A DNA stretch of 64,000 bases. Origin: Streptomyces sp. NBC_01439 (GTDB lineage: Bacteria; Actinomycetota; Actinomycetes; Streptomycetales; Streptomycetaceae). Below, piece after piece: positions 8,167-16,417 of this stretch. The stretch covers positions 6,881,501-6,945,500 of the forward strand of contig NZ_CP109487.1 in the NCBI RefSeq assembly GCF_036227605.1, given 5' to 3'. A program made the translations under genes and the position numbers. Every line of letters begins with the position of its first letter. The stretch's first letter is position 1. Below the pieces are notes generated by a model. The model was given only the letters and a program-made list of their open reading frames with translations. It ran no database searches and was not told the DNA's origin.

Positions 8167-8673
8167 TCAGTCGGTGTCCTCGCGCGGCGGTTCGTCGTCG
8201 TCGCCCCGGCGCAGGGTGCGCAGGCCGTGCTCCGGGGTCCACGACCGGACCACCAGCTCCTCGCCCTGCACGCGGACGTGGACCACCTCCGTCAGATCGG
8301 CGTGGAAGAGGTGGAACGGGTGCGGGGTCTCGGTCTCTTCCGCGTACCGGTGCAGTTCGGGCGGGTCCACGAGCTCCACCGCGCGCCCGGAGATCCGTAC
8401 GTCCCCGTAGGGCATCTCCTCGCCCGCGCCCGGGTTGGTGTGGAGGGCGAAGCGCGGGTCGTGCTGGAGGTCCCTGGCCTTCATCGAGCCGAACATCATG
8501 CCGAGCCACAGTTCCCCGCCCCGGATGTCGACGTTCAGCCCGGTCGCCCGGGGCGAGCCGTCCTTGCGGAGGGTGGCCAGGACGTGGTGGGGGTACTGCG
8601 CGAAGCGGGCCTGGACGGCCGCAGCGAACTCCGGTTCCGCCTTCTCGAAGACTGCCCAGCTGGTATGCGTCAT
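8167..8673 (-). CDS. pyridoxamine 5'-phosphate oxidase-family protein
   Basis: The 168-aa product has the split-barrel pattern of PPOX/F420-binding proteins: the strand pair VLATLRKDGSPRATGLNV (about 31-48), then LWLGMMFGSMKARDLQHDPR (about 56-75), then a GDVRISGRAVEL strand. Such proteins bind FMN or F420 and catalyse small redox steps or act as sensors. The C-terminal 20 residues are acidic (DDDEPPREDTD). ATG 8673 gives a compact family-sized protein. Cofactor and substrate are not determined. Confidence 0.8.
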   Translation of the reverse strand: MTHTSWAVFEKAEPEFAAAVQARFAQYPHHVLATLRKDGSPRATGLNVDIRGGELWLGMMFGSMKARDLQHDPRFALHTNPGAGEEMPYGDVRISGRAVELVDPPELHRYAEETETPHPFHLFHADLTEVVHVRVQGEELVVRSWTPEHGLRTLRRGDDDEPPREDTD

Positions 8674-8708
8674 GCGTCCATCAAAGCGTGGGCACCGGCG
8701 GGCGCAGG

Positions 8709-9437
8709 TCAGGCGCGCACGATGCCCGCACCGCGCGCCGCCGCCAGCCAGGCCGGGAACTCGCCGACAAGGCGGTCGTACAGTTCGTCGTCCGGTACCG
8801 CGCGCGGGTCCGCTCCCGCGTGGAAGTAGCCCGCGTTGTCCACGGCCCGCTGCGCCGGGACGGGCAGCTCGTCCAGCCGGCGCAGGAAGTCGAACTGCGT
8901 GCTGCGGGTGTTGCCGAAGCCGACGAACTGCCAGAAGAGCGGCAGCCGGGCCGCCTTGCACAGGTACCGCTCGGCCGCGAGCTTGTTGATCGGCCCGCCG
9001 TCGGTCTGGAAGACGACCAGGGCGGGGGCCGTCGACCCCGAGTCCAGGTAGTGGTCGATGACCGCGTCCATCGCCGCGTGGTAGGCCGTCTTGCCCATGT
9101 GGCCCAGCCGGGAGGCGATCTCGGTGACCCGGCCCTCGTGCCCGGCCAGGGAGATCTCCTCCACCGCGTCGACCTCGGTGGAGAAGAAGACCACCGGCAC
9201 GCGGGCGTCGTCGTCCAGGTGCGCGGAGAGGCCCAGCACCCGGTCGGCGAGGGCCTGCACGCTGCCGTCCGCGTAGTACGGCTTCATCGACCCGGAGTAG
9301 TCCAGGACCAGGTAGACCGCGGCGCGCCCGCCCTCCATGCCGTACTTGCGCAGGGAGACCCCGGCGCTCTTGTAGAGGCTCACCAGTGCCGGAGCCGTCT
9401 CCTCCATCTTGCGGAGGCTGATCGCACTGCCCGTCAT
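8709..9437 (-). CDS. VWA-domain protein, TerY/TerF-like
   Basis: The 242-aa product is essentially one von Willebrand A domain. The metal-ion-dependent adhesion site is visible as DYSGSM (about residues 46-51), with later MIDAS residues in GKTAYHAAMD and VVFQTDGGP. It resembles the VWA domains of tellurite-resistance-type proteins (TerF/TerY), which occur in Streptomyces stress loci. No ter partners are next to it here. It has no signal peptide, so it is cytoplasmic. Confidence 0.8.
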   Translation of the reverse strand: MTGSAISLRKMEETAPALVSLYKSAGVSLRKYGMEGGRAAVYLVLDYSGSMKPYYADGSVQALADRVLGLSAHLDDDARVPVVFFSTEVDAVEEISLAGHEGRVTEIASRLGHMGKTAYHAAMDAVIDHYLDSGSTAPALVVFQTDGGPINKLAAERYLCKAARLPLFWQFVGFGNTRSTQFDFLRRLDELPVPAQRAVDNAGYFHAGADPRAVPDDELYDRLVGEFPAWLAAARGAGIVRA

Positions 9438-9576
9438 GGGGCGAGCGTACGGCAGCGCGCGGGCCCGTCGGCCCGCCGCGGTGAAACCGAGGTCGGCCGC
9501 CAGTCGCGCCCGGTGCGCGGTCGGCGCGCCGAGCGGTCGAAGTAGGCCGGCCGTTCCCGGTCCCCTTCCGACGCTC

Positions 9577-10161
9577 CTACGGCAGCTTGCCGCGCCCTTC
9601 GAGCTCGTTGATGTCTTCGAGCATGCGCGCCGCGAGGTCGCGCTCGGAGGCGTAGTAGCGTTCGGCCCACTTGAGGGTGAGCGTCGGGTACGCCCAGGCG
9701 CTCTCGTCCTTCGAGCCCTCCGCGTCGGCCATCGCGCGACGGCGCATGCCCTCCGCGAACTCCTGCTGCTGGACGAGGACTTCGCGCATCTGCTCCGGCT
9801 CCAGCAGGTGACCCAACCACAGGCGCAGCATCGGCCCGTGCTTGAGGACGGGCGGGTCGACTGGGGCCTCGCGGACCCATTCCCGTACGGCCGTCATGCC
9901 CTCGTCCGTGATCCGGTAGACCCGCTTGTCGCGCGTCCCGGTGTCCTGCGCGACCATCCGCGAGGACGCGTAGCCCGCCCTCTCCAGGCGCTTGAGCTCG
10001 CTGTAGATCTGACTGAACGACGGGCTCCAGTAGAAGAACCGCAGCGACCGGTCCGACCACTTCTTCAGGTCGTAACCGGAGAGCTCCTCTCCGAAGGAGA
10101 GCAGTCCGAGCACTGCCCAACTGGTCGCGGGGAGAGCGCGCTTGTTCGTCTCGTCTGCCAC
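9577..10161 (-). CDS. PadR-family transcriptional regulator
   Basis: The 194-aa product begins at GTG 10161. The N-terminal winged helix (residues 12-85: WAVLGLLSFGEELSGYDLKK, FSQIYSELKRLERAGYASSR, RVYRITDEGM) is followed by a helical dimerisation domain at about 110-190, as in the longer PadR/Vir group. It is divergent from the SDR/esterase pair across a 118-bp region, so control of that pair is plausible but inferred. The inducer is unknown. Confidence 0.88.
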   Translation of the reverse strand: MADETNKRALPATSWAVLGLLSFGEELSGYDLKKWSDRSLRFFYWSPSFSQIYSELKRLERAGYASSRMVAQDTGTRDKRVYRITDEGMTAVREWVREAPVDPPVLKHGPMLRLWLGHLLEPEQMREVLVQQQEFAEGMRRRAMADAEGSKDESAWAYPTLTLKWAERYYASERDLAARMLEDINELEGRGKLP

Positions 10162-10279
10162 GCAGCGCAGTCTACGACCGGTCCGTACGGCACCCTTCCC
10201 CCTGCAAGACATGACTGCTAGAAGTATTCCTATTCGAAATGGCGATGCGAAATGCCGGGCGGACGGAGCGTGCTGAGCC

Positions 10280-11011
10280 GTGGGGGAGCAGCTCGACGGA
10301 AAGGTCGTCGTGATCACCGGCGCCGGGCGCGGCCAGGGCGCCGCCGAGGCCCGGCTGTGCGCGCGGGCGGGGGCCCGGGTCGTCGTCACCGATGTACGGG
10401 AGGACGAGGGCCGGGCGGTGGCCGCCGAACTCGGCGACCAAGGGCTGTACGTCCGCCACGACGTGGCCGACGCGGCGAGCTGGGCGAGCGTGATGCAGCG
10501 GTCGGTCCGCGCCTTCGGGACGGTCTCGGCGCTGGTCAACAACGCGGCCCTGTGGCGCACCGCCCACGTGGAACGGCAACGGCTGGAGGACTTCGAAGCG
10601 CTCCTGCGGGTCAACCTGCTCGGCCCGTTCCTCGGCATCCAGGCGGTCGCGCCGGTGCTGCGGGCGGGCGGGGGCGGTTCGATCGTCAACATCTCCTCCA
10701 CCGCCGGACTGGTCGGAATACCGGGCCACGCCGCCTACGGATCCACCAAGTTCGGGCTGCGCGGACTGACCCGGTCGGCGGCGCTCGACCTCGCCGGGGA
10801 CCGGATCCGGGTCAACTCGGTGCACCCGGGCGCCGTCGACACCCCGATGGTGGCCGGGGCGGTGGCGGGCCGGGACTGGTCGCACGTACCGCTGGGGCGC
10901 ATCGGCCGCCCGGAGGAGGTCGGGGAGCTGGTCCTCTTCCTCTGCTCGGACGCGTCCTCGTACGTGACGGGCAGCGAGTTCACCGTGGACGGGGGGATGA
11001 CGACGGCGTGA
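10280..11011 (+). CDS. SDR oxidoreductase, 3-alpha,20-beta-hydroxysteroid-dehydrogenase-like
   Basis: The 243-aa product is a classical short-chain dehydrogenase. The cofactor motif TGAGRGQG (13-20), NNA in LVNNAAL, catalytic Ser in NISSTAG, YGSTK and the VNSVHPGAVDTPM segment are all present. Its overall pattern resembles the 3-alpha,20-beta-hydroxysteroid dehydrogenase of Streptomyces and FabG3 of mycobacteria, so a steroid or secondary-alcohol substrate is possible. It is coupled to an esterase by a GTGA overlap and is divergent from padR. Confidence 0.88.
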   Translation: MGEQLDGKVVVITGAGRGQGAAEARLCARAGARVVVTDVREDEGRAVAAELGDQGLYVRHDVADAASWASVMQRSVRAFGTVSALVNNAALWRTAHVERQRLEDFEALLRVNLLGPFLGIQAVAPVLRAGGGGSIVNISSTAGLVGIPGHAAYGSTKFGLRGLTRSAALDLAGDRIRVNSVHPGAVDTPMVAGAVAGRDWSHVPLGRIGRPEEVGELVLFLCSDASSYVTGSEFTVDGGMTTA

Positions 11012-11955
11012 GCGACCACCTCCGTACACCCGATCCCCTCTCACCCCAGGCCAGGCGGCTGTGCGACGCGATGACCGCCGGCTTCCCGGGACCGGGCGAC
11101 CTCCGCGCCCTCCGTGCGGCCGCGGCGTCCGGGGCGTCCGGGGCGTTCGGGGCCGGGTCCGGACGTACGGGCCCGGCCGTGGCCTCGGTGTCCGACACGC
11201 ACGCGGGCGGGGTCCCGGTCCGCGTCTACGACCCCGCGCCCGGCCGCTCCGACCGCCCCCTGGTCGTCTTCCTGCACGGCGGCGGCTGGGTGATGTGCGG
11301 CCTGGACAGCCACGACGCGACGTGCCGCGCCCTGGCCGCGGCCGCGGGCGCGGTGGCCGTCTCGGCGGACTACCGGCTGGCCCCGGAACACCCCTGGCCG
11401 GCGGCGCCGGACGATGCGCTGACCGTCCTGCTCTGGGCGCGGGCGCGGGCCCGCGCGCTCGGCTGCGACCCCGGCCGGGTGGTGCTGGCGGGGGACTCCA
11501 GCGGCGGCAACCTCGCGGCCGTGACGGCCCTGCGCGCGCCCGAACTCGTAGCCGGACAGGTGCTGTTCTACCCACCGCTCGATGCCCGGATGGACTCCGC
11601 CTCCGTGGAGACGTACGCGGAGGGCTACTTCCACACCGCCGCCCACATGGCCTGGTACTGGGACAGCTACGGCGGCGACCCGGAGCACCCGCACGTCTCG
11701 CCGTTGCGCGCCCCCGACCTGTCGGGCCTGCCGCCCGCCCTGATCGTCCTCGCCGACTGCGACGTGCTGCGCGACGAGGGCCTCGCGTACGCCCGCCGGC
11801 TGGCGGCGGCCGGCGTCGACTGCACGCTCCAGCTCCACCCGGGGGTCTTCCACGGCTTCCTGGGCCTGCCGCTGCCGGCGGGCGCCACCGCGCTGCGGGC
11901 GGCCGCGGCCTGGGTGGCGGGGGCGGGAAGGGCGGGGTCGACCCCCCAGGCATGA
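11008..11955 (+). CDS. alpha/beta-hydrolase, hormone-sensitive-lipase family
   Basis: The 315-aa product carries the HSL-family oxyanion motif HGGGW (90-94) and the nucleophile elbow GDSSGG (S164); the acid and base are likely in LADCDVLRDEG and FHGFLG. These enzymes hydrolyse short-chain esters, and some act on steroid or lipid esters. The GTG at 11008 overlaps the SDR stop by 4 bases, so esterase and dehydrogenase are probably made together and act in sequence. An Ala/Ser/Gly-rich segment (about 37-50) precedes the catalytic domain. Confidence 0.88.
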   Translation: MSDHLRTPDPLSPQARRLCDAMTAGFPGPGDLRALRAAAASGASGAFGAGSGRTGPAVASVSDTHAGGVPVRVYDPAPGRSDRPLVVFLHGGGWVMCGLDSHDATCRALAAAAGAVAVSADYRLAPEHPWPAAPDDALTVLLWARARARALGCDPGRVVLAGDSSGGNLAAVTALRAPELVAGQVLFYPPLDARMDSASVETYAEGYFHTAAHMAWYWDSYGGDPEHPHVSPLRAPDLSGLPPALIVLADCDVLRDEGLAYARRLAAAGVDCTLQLHPGVFHGFLGLPLPAGATALRAAAAWVAGAGRAGSTPQA

Positions 11956-11962
11956 TGTGTCC

Positions 11963-12511
11963 ATGGCTGAACTGATACGGAGACTGCCGGGCGCGACCTT
12001 GCGCAACTGCCTCCTTCTGGCAGTGGAGTTGGGTGCGATCTGGCTGCTCCGCGGACCCGGGGGAGCCTGGATCCCGGTCCTGCTGGCCGTCTTCGTCGTC
12101 GGCGCGGCGGTTCCGCACGGCACCGGCGCGGAGTTCGTCGCCCGCACCTCGGTCGCACTCCTCGCCGTCGGCATCGCCGTGGCCGGCGGGACCACCTGGG
12201 ACCGGCACGCCCTCCACGAACGCGGCCGCGAGGAACGGGCGGTCGTCGCCGAACGGACCGCGGCAGGGGACGGCTCGACCTCGGTCCCCGCGCTACGGCT
12301 GCGCACGGAGGCCGGCCGGGACCTGCCCGGCCAGGTGGAGCAGGACCTCCCGGTCGGCGCCCGGCTCACCGTGACGGTGGACCCCGACGGCCCGGCCTGG
12401 GCCGTGGGCACCCGCCCGGACCGCCCCCTGTGGCCGGCGGCCGCCACCGGGGCCCTGCTCCTCCTCCAGACGATCCTCGTCGGCCGGCTCTCCCTGCGTC
12501 CCCGCACCTAG
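11963..12511 (+). CDS. small membrane protein of unknown function
   Basis: The product (182 aa) has two hydrophobic helices near the N-terminus (LLLAVELGAIWLL and IPVLLAVFVVGAAV), a third at about 60-75, a soluble middle part with a beta-rich segment (about 95-150), and one more helix near the C-terminus (ALLLLQTILVGRL). I do not recognise the family. ATG 11963 is used; GTG 11957 is an alternative two codons upstream. No clear ribosome site precedes either. Confidence 0.65.
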   Translation: MAELIRRLPGATLRNCLLLAVELGAIWLLRGPGGAWIPVLLAVFVVGAAVPHGTGAEFVARTSVALLAVGIAVAGGTTWDRHALHERGREERAVVAERTAAGDGSTSVPALRLRTEAGRDLPGQVEQDLPVGARLTVTVDPDGPAWAVGTRPDRPLWPAAATGALLLLQTILVGRLSLRPRT

Positions 12512-12534
12512 TGCCGTGCCCGCGGCTCCGGTGA

Positions 12535-12966
12535 TCAGCGGTACCAATCCTCGCCGGGGTGGGAAAGCGCACGGTGGAGGTATCCCTCCAGATTGGCTGC
12601 CACCCAGGTGCGACTGTCGTTCTCGTGGTCCCAGACGAAGACATCGGAGCGCTGAGGGGTACGCACGAACGCGAACTGGTCCCCTCCGCCGTTGTCGCCG
12701 AAGAACATCAGCGCACCGAAGGGCATGTACAGAGCTCCGAAGTCTTCCCTGGTCCGGAATTCCGTGTTGCTCAGGCCGATGCGCGCAGCGCTCCAGACGA
12801 CGTCCGTTCCGTCCTCGTCGAGGATCCCGTCGCATTCCAGGAGCAGTCCTCGCAGGGGCATCGGAAGCGGCTGCCCCAACCGGATCTCCAGGTCGCGCAG
12901 CTCCCGCTCGGACGCGGGGCTTCCCAGCCCGACATCTCCGTACTGTTCCACGAGCTCACGCCACAT
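12535..12966 (-). CDS. SMI1/KNR4-family protein
   Basis: The 143-aa product fits the SUKH/SMI1-KNR4 fold: an N-terminal helix with ERELRDLEIRLGQPLPMPLR (about 20-39), the hallmark LLLECDGI, and the strands ALMFFGDNGGGDQFAFV. In bacteria these proteins are often immunity proteins for polymorphic toxins or general housekeeping partners. No toxin gene is visible beside it, so an orphan role is likely. Confidence 0.82.
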   Translation of the reverse strand: MWRELVEQYGDVGLGSPASERELRDLEIRLGQPLPMPLRGLLLECDGILDEDGTDVVWSAARIGLSNTEFRTREDFGALYMPFGALMFFGDNGGGDQFAFVRTPQRSDVFVWDHENDSRTWVAANLEGYLHRALSHPGEDWYR

Positions 12967-12996
12967 TCGTCCTCCAAGGCCGCATCGGTTCCGCGC

Positions 12997-13110
12997 CTAC
13001 TTGATCGTGTAGGAGCAGCCCTTCGCGCCCCCGCGGCCGGTGAGCAGTACCGCCGCCGCGCACGCGGTCACGGCGGTCACGGCGGTCATGCAGGTCGTCG
13101 TCCTTCCCAT
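12997..13110 (-). CDS. possible 37-aa membrane or secreted microprotein
   Basis: The frame from ATG 13110 to TAG 12997 encodes 37 residues with a basic start, a hydrophobic helix (TAVTACAAAVLL) and a short Gly/Cys tail ending GCSYTIK. GAGG lies about ten bases before the ATG; a shorter start at 13089 is possible. The shape is that of a tiny membrane peptide. Without homologues this remains tentative. Confidence 0.3.
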   Translation of the reverse strand: MGRTTTCMTAVTAVTACAAAVLLTGRGGAKGCSYTIK

Positions 13111-13163
13111 GGTGCAAGTACCTCGATCTTGTTACCGATTGTGTGATCGAAAACAATGGACGC

Positions 13164-13889
13164 ATGACCACACGTGCCCGTTCCTTCGACGCGGCGGCCG
13201 CTTCGTACGCGGCCCACCGCCCCAGCTACCCACCGGCCCTCTTGGACGCCGTCGAGTCCCTCACCGGGCGGCCGCTCGCCGGTGCCCGGGTGGCCGACGT
13301 GGGGGCCGGGACCGGGATCGCCACCGCGCTCCTGCACGAGCGCGGGGCCGAGGTCCTCGCCGTGGAGCCCGGGGACGGAATGGCCGCCGAGTTCCGCCGC
13401 ACGCACCCCGGGATCCCGATCGTGCGCGGCGACGGGGACCGGCTGCCGCTGGCCACCGGCGCGTTCGACCTGCTCACCTACGCCCAGGCCTGGCACTGGA
13501 CCGACCCGGCCCGCTCCGTGCCCGAGGCCCGCCGGGTGCTGCGGCCCGGCGGCGCGCTCGCGATCTGGTGGAACGACGCGGACGCCACCGTCCCGTGGAT
13601 CGCCGAACAGGAGGAGCGGCTCCGGGTCTTCTTCGAGGTCAAGGGGGAGACCCACCGCACCCTGCCCGAAGGGCTCGGCGATTTCACCAGCCGGTCGGTG
13701 ACGTGGACCCGCCGCATCACGCTGGACGACCACCTCGCCAACCTCGCCAGCCACTCCGCCTTCCTGGTCCTCGGCGAGGCCCGCACCCGCGAGTACTTCG
13801 AGGGGGAGCGCAAGCTGCTGGCCCCGCTCTTCCCGGACGGCACCGTCGAGGAGCAGTACGTCGTGAAACTCAGCGTCGCGGTGGTGTGA
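13164..13889 (+). CDS. class I SAM-dependent methyltransferase
   Basis: The 241-aa product has the Rossmann motif I VADVGAGTGIATALL (about 43-57), motif II ending in AVEPG, and a motif of the type FDLLTYAQAWHW, the latter typical of the group that includes trans-aconitate and small-molecule methyltransferases. A GTG at 13143 would add seven residues; ATG 13164 fits the family start. It converges on the fadE-like gene with overlapping stop regions (20 bases shared), so the two 3' ends interlock. Substrate unknown. Confidence 0.85.
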   Translation: MTTRARSFDAAAASYAAHRPSYPPALLDAVESLTGRPLAGARVADVGAGTGIATALLHERGAEVLAVEPGDGMAAEFRRTHPGIPIVRGDGDRLPLATGAFDLLTYAQAWHWTDPARSVPEARRVLRPGGALAIWWNDADATVPWIAEQEERLRVFFEVKGETHRTLPEGLGDFTSRSVTWTRRITLDDHLANLASHSAFLVLGEARTREYFEGERKLLAPLFPDGTVEEQYVVKLSVAVV

Positions 13890-14874
13890 GGGACCGCAAG
13901 ACCTCGGCCCGGCAGGCCGACGGCGTTCCCCAGGCGTCCCGCAAGGGGCGGGCCTTGCGCAGCCACAGGGACAGGTCCAGCTCCTCGGTGTAGCCCACCG
14001 CACCGTGGAACTGGAGGGCCGTCATGGCCGCCCGGTAGGACGCCTCGCCGGCCGCCAGCTTCGCCGCCGCCACCTCGCCCGGGCCCGGCGACAGCGCCGC
14101 CGCCCACACCAGCGGGCGGGCGAACTCCAGGTCGAGCAGCGTGTCCGCCAGCCGGTGCTTCACCGCCTGGAAGGCGCCTATCGGCGCCTTGAACTGCGTG
14201 CGCTGCTTCGCGTACTCCACTGTCCTGGCCAGCAGTGCCTCGCCGACGCCCAGGCACTGGGCGGCCGTCAGCAGCCGGGCCCAGCGCCCCGCCGCCCCGG
14301 CCGCCCGGACCACCGCCGGGCCCGCCGCCAGCAGTTCGCCCCCGCCGCCCGGGCCGGCCGGCGGGAGGGACAGCCGGCGTGCGGGGTCCGTCGACCGGAC
14401 CGGTTCGCGCGCACCGCCCAGCAACCGAAGTTCGCCCGCCCGCGACACCGTGAAGCAGTACGTCGCCGCGTCCGCGTCCAGCGCGTAGGGGCTCCCGCCC
14501 GGCAGGGTCAGCGTGGCCGAGGTCTCGCCCCGGGCCAGCCCCGGCAGGAACCGCTCGGCGAGCGCCCCGTCCGCCAGCTCCGCCAGCAGCACCGACACCG
14601 CGGCGCTCTCCACCACCGGCCCCGGCACCCCGGCCCGGCCCAGCTCCACGAAACCGAGGGACAGCTCCAGCGGGAGCAGGCCCGCCCCCTCGTACGCCTC
14701 CGGGACGGCCAGCGCGAACAGACCCGTCCCCGCGAGCCGCGACCACAGGGCCCGACCGGGCACGGCATCGCCCGCCGCCCAGGCCCGTACCGCCGCCGGG
14801 ACCTCGGCCGCGCCCAGCAGGGAGCGCAGCGTACGGGCGAAGTCCGACTGCTCGTCGGTCGGCAGGAAGCGCAT
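13870..14874 (-). CDS. acyl-CoA dehydrogenase, FadE32/FadE33-like subunit
   Basis: The 334-aa product is an acyl-CoA dehydrogenase of the shorter type that pairs with FadE31 in actinobacterial steroid loci. An N-terminal helical domain (MRFLPTDEQSDFARTLRSLL) and a C-terminal domain with ARTVEYAKQRTQFKAPIGAF and MTALQFHGAVGYTEELDL are visible. In M. tuberculosis, FadE31-32 and FadE31-33 form alpha2beta2 enzymes acting on late HIP-pathway intermediates. Its start overlaps the upstream FadE31-like gene stop (TGATG), which fits a heteromeric pair. Which of FadE32 or FadE33 it matches cannot be settled by eye. Confidence 0.8.
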   Translation of the reverse strand: MRFLPTDEQSDFARTLRSLLGAAEVPAAVRAWAAGDAVPGRALWSRLAGTGLFALAVPEAYEGAGLLPLELSLGFVELGRAGVPGPVVESAAVSVLLAELADGALAERFLPGLARGETSATLTLPGGSPYALDADAATYCFTVSRAGELRLLGGAREPVRSTDPARRLSLPPAGPGGGGELLAAGPAVVRAAGAAGRWARLLTAAQCLGVGEALLARTVEYAKQRTQFKAPIGAFQAVKHRLADTLLDLEFARPLVWAAALSPGPGEVAAAKLAAGEASYRAAMTALQFHGAVGYTEELDLSLWLRKARPLRDAWGTPSACRAEVLRSLTPPRR

Positions 14875-16019
14875 CAGCGGCGGCCCTTCGGAAGACCGAG
14901 CAGCCGCTCGGCGATGATGTCGCGCTGGATCTCGTTCGTCCCGGCGTAGATCGGCCCGGCCAGGGAGAAGACCCACGGCTCGGCCCACTCGCCGTCCGCG
15001 AGCTCCGCGTCCGCGCCCAACAGGTCCAGCGCCGTCTCGTGCAGGGCGATGTCGTACTGCGACCAGAACACCTTGTTCAGGCTGGACTCGGCGCCGATCG
15101 CGGCGCCCGCAGCGAAGCGCGAGGCGTTCGCCCAGGTGAACAGCTCGTACGCGCGCGCCCCCACCACCGCGTCCGCGACCCGGTCGCGCAGCGCGGTGTC
15201 GGACGGGTCCCCGTGCGCGCGCCACAGCCCGACCAGCCGGTCCGCCGCGGCCAGGAAACGGCCGGGGGAGCGCAGGGTCAGCCCGCGCTCGTTGCCGGTC
15301 GTCGACATGGCGATCCGCCAGCCCTGCCCCGGCTCCCCGATCACGTCCTCGTCCGGTACGAAGACCCGGTCCAGGAAGAGCTCCGCGAAGGCGGGCTTGC
15401 CGTCGAGCCGGCCGATGGGCCGCACCGTCACCCCCGGCGCCCGCAGGTCGAACATCAGGTACGTCAGCCCCTGGTGGGGTTTGGGGGCGTCCGGGTCGGT
15501 GCGGAAGATCCCGAAGGCGCGGTCCGCGAAGGCCGCCCGCGAGGACCAGGTCTTCTGCCCGGTCAGCAGCCAGCCGCCCTCCGTGCGGACCGCCCGCGAC
15601 GTCAGCGAGGCCAGGTCGGACCCCGACTCGGGTTCCGACCAGGCCTGCGCCCAGATCACCTCGCCGCTCGCCATCGACGGCAGCACCCGCGCCCGCTGCT
15701 GCGGGCTCGCGTGGTCGAAGAGGGTGGGGGCGAGGAGGTTGATGCCGTTCTGCGAGACCCGGCCGGGCGCGCCCGCGGCCCAGTACTCCTCCTCGAAGAC
15801 CAGCCACTTGACGATGTCCACGCCCCGGCCCCCGTACTCCTCGGGCCACGAGACCACCGACCAGCGGTCCGCGTGCAGGAGCGCCTCCCACTCCCGGTGC
15901 GCCGCGAAGCCCTCGGCCGTCTCCAGGGAGGGCAGGGGCCGGGCCGGGACACGGGCGCGGAGCCAGGCGCGGGCCTCGGCCCGGAAGGCCTCCACGTCCG
16001 CCGTGTGCGCGAGTTCCAT
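14874..16019 (-). CDS. fadE31: acyl-CoA dehydrogenase, FadE31-like
   Basis: The 381-aa product is a full-length acyl-CoA dehydrogenase subunit. Recognisable segments are VSWPEEYGGRG, IWAQAWSEPESGSDLASL (FAD/substrate loop), GQKTWSS, and the C-terminal IYAGTNEIQRDIIAERLLGLP. The text closely follows FadE31 of the mycobacterial KstR2 regulon. FadE31 partners a shorter FadE in oxidation of the last ring-derived acyl-CoAs. It sits between a small upstream frame and the FadE32/33-like gene with TGATG overlaps at both ends, and its promoter region contains the CCNAACANNTGTTNGG site. Confidence 0.82.
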   Translation of the reverse strand: MELAHTADVEAFRAEARAWLRARVPARPLPSLETAEGFAAHREWEALLHADRWSVVSWPEEYGGRGVDIVKWLVFEEEYWAAGAPGRVSQNGINLLAPTLFDHASPQQRARVLPSMASGEVIWAQAWSEPESGSDLASLTSRAVRTEGGWLLTGQKTWSSRAAFADRAFGIFRTDPDAPKPHQGLTYLMFDLRAPGVTVRPIGRLDGKPAFAELFLDRVFVPDEDVIGEPGQGWRIAMSTTGNERGLTLRSPGRFLAAADRLVGLWRAHGDPSDTALRDRVADAVVGARAYELFTWANASRFAAGAAIGAESSLNKVFWSQYDIALHETALDLLGADAELADGEWAEPWVFSLAGPIYAGTNEIQRDIIAERLLGLPKGRR

Positions 16020-16207
16020 CAGGTGTTCGCCTCCTTCGGGGCGGCTGTGTCCACGCCGCCGAGCGGGTCCGCCGCCGTCTCCGCGTGGTGCGCGTGCGCC
16101 AGGTGGTGCAGGCCGAACGCCGAGTCCACGCCGGCGTGCGGGCCCTGGAGGTCCTCGGCCCGGTTGACGGCCCGCCGGTCGCCGGGCATGCGGCGCCCAT
16201 CCTTCAC
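16019..16207 (-). CDS. unrecognised 62-codon frame heading the fadE operon
   Basis: GTG 16207 opens a 62-codon frame that ends in a TGATG overlap with the FadE31-like gene, so it would be the first gene of the minus-strand operon. The product is hydrophilic and His-rich in the middle (AFGLHHLAHAHHAETAAD) with no family I recognise. The mirror-image gene across the promoter is a gene remnant, so this frame may also be a scrap kept for translational coupling. Confidence 0.35.
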   Translation of the reverse strand: MKDGRRMPGDRRAVNRAEDLQGPHAGVDSAFGLHHLAHAHHAETAADPLGGVDTAAPKEANT

Positions 16208-16219
16208 GAGCGACGCTTC

Positions 16220-16235
16220 CCTAACAAGTGTTTGG
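16220..16235. promoter_or_regulatory. KstR2-type operator, site 1
   Basis: CCTAACAAGTGTTTGG is an inverted repeat of the form CCNAACANNTGTTNGG, lying between the divergent fadE operon (start 16207) and the fadE30-remnant/ipdF operon (start 16253). The complementary strand, ACCAAACACTTGTT, matches 9 of 10 fixed positions of the published mycobacterial KstR2 motif AnCAAGnnCTTGnT. A second copy is at 26067-26082. Confidence 0.8.
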
Positions 16236-16252
16236 TAGGTTAACGTACGGCC

Positions 16253-16417
16253 ATGAGCAGCGTCGAGGAGTTCAACACCGAGGTCCGGGGACGGCTACGG
16301 GTCCACCTCACCGGCGAGCTCTCCCGCGCCGACACCGGCTGCGCGGGCTCGGACGAGATCCAGCGCACCCCCATCGCCGAGCGGATCCTCGGCCTTCCCA
16401 GGGAGGTACGGGCGTGA
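16253..16417 (+). pseudogene. fadE30: fadE30 remnant: N- and C-terminal ends fused by an in-frame deletion
   Basis: This 54-codon frame starts like FadE30 (MSSVEEFNTEVRGRLRVHL) and ends with the C-terminal acyl-CoA dehydrogenase signature (GSDEIQRTPIAERILGLPRE). About 330 codons of the expected 385 are missing between them. Neither the FAD site nor the catalytic domain remains, so it cannot be an enzyme. The reading frame is intact and its TGA overlaps the GTG of ipdF, the gene next to fadE30 in M. tuberculosis, so translational coupling is preserved. The junction is probably near residue 28. Confidence 0.75.
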
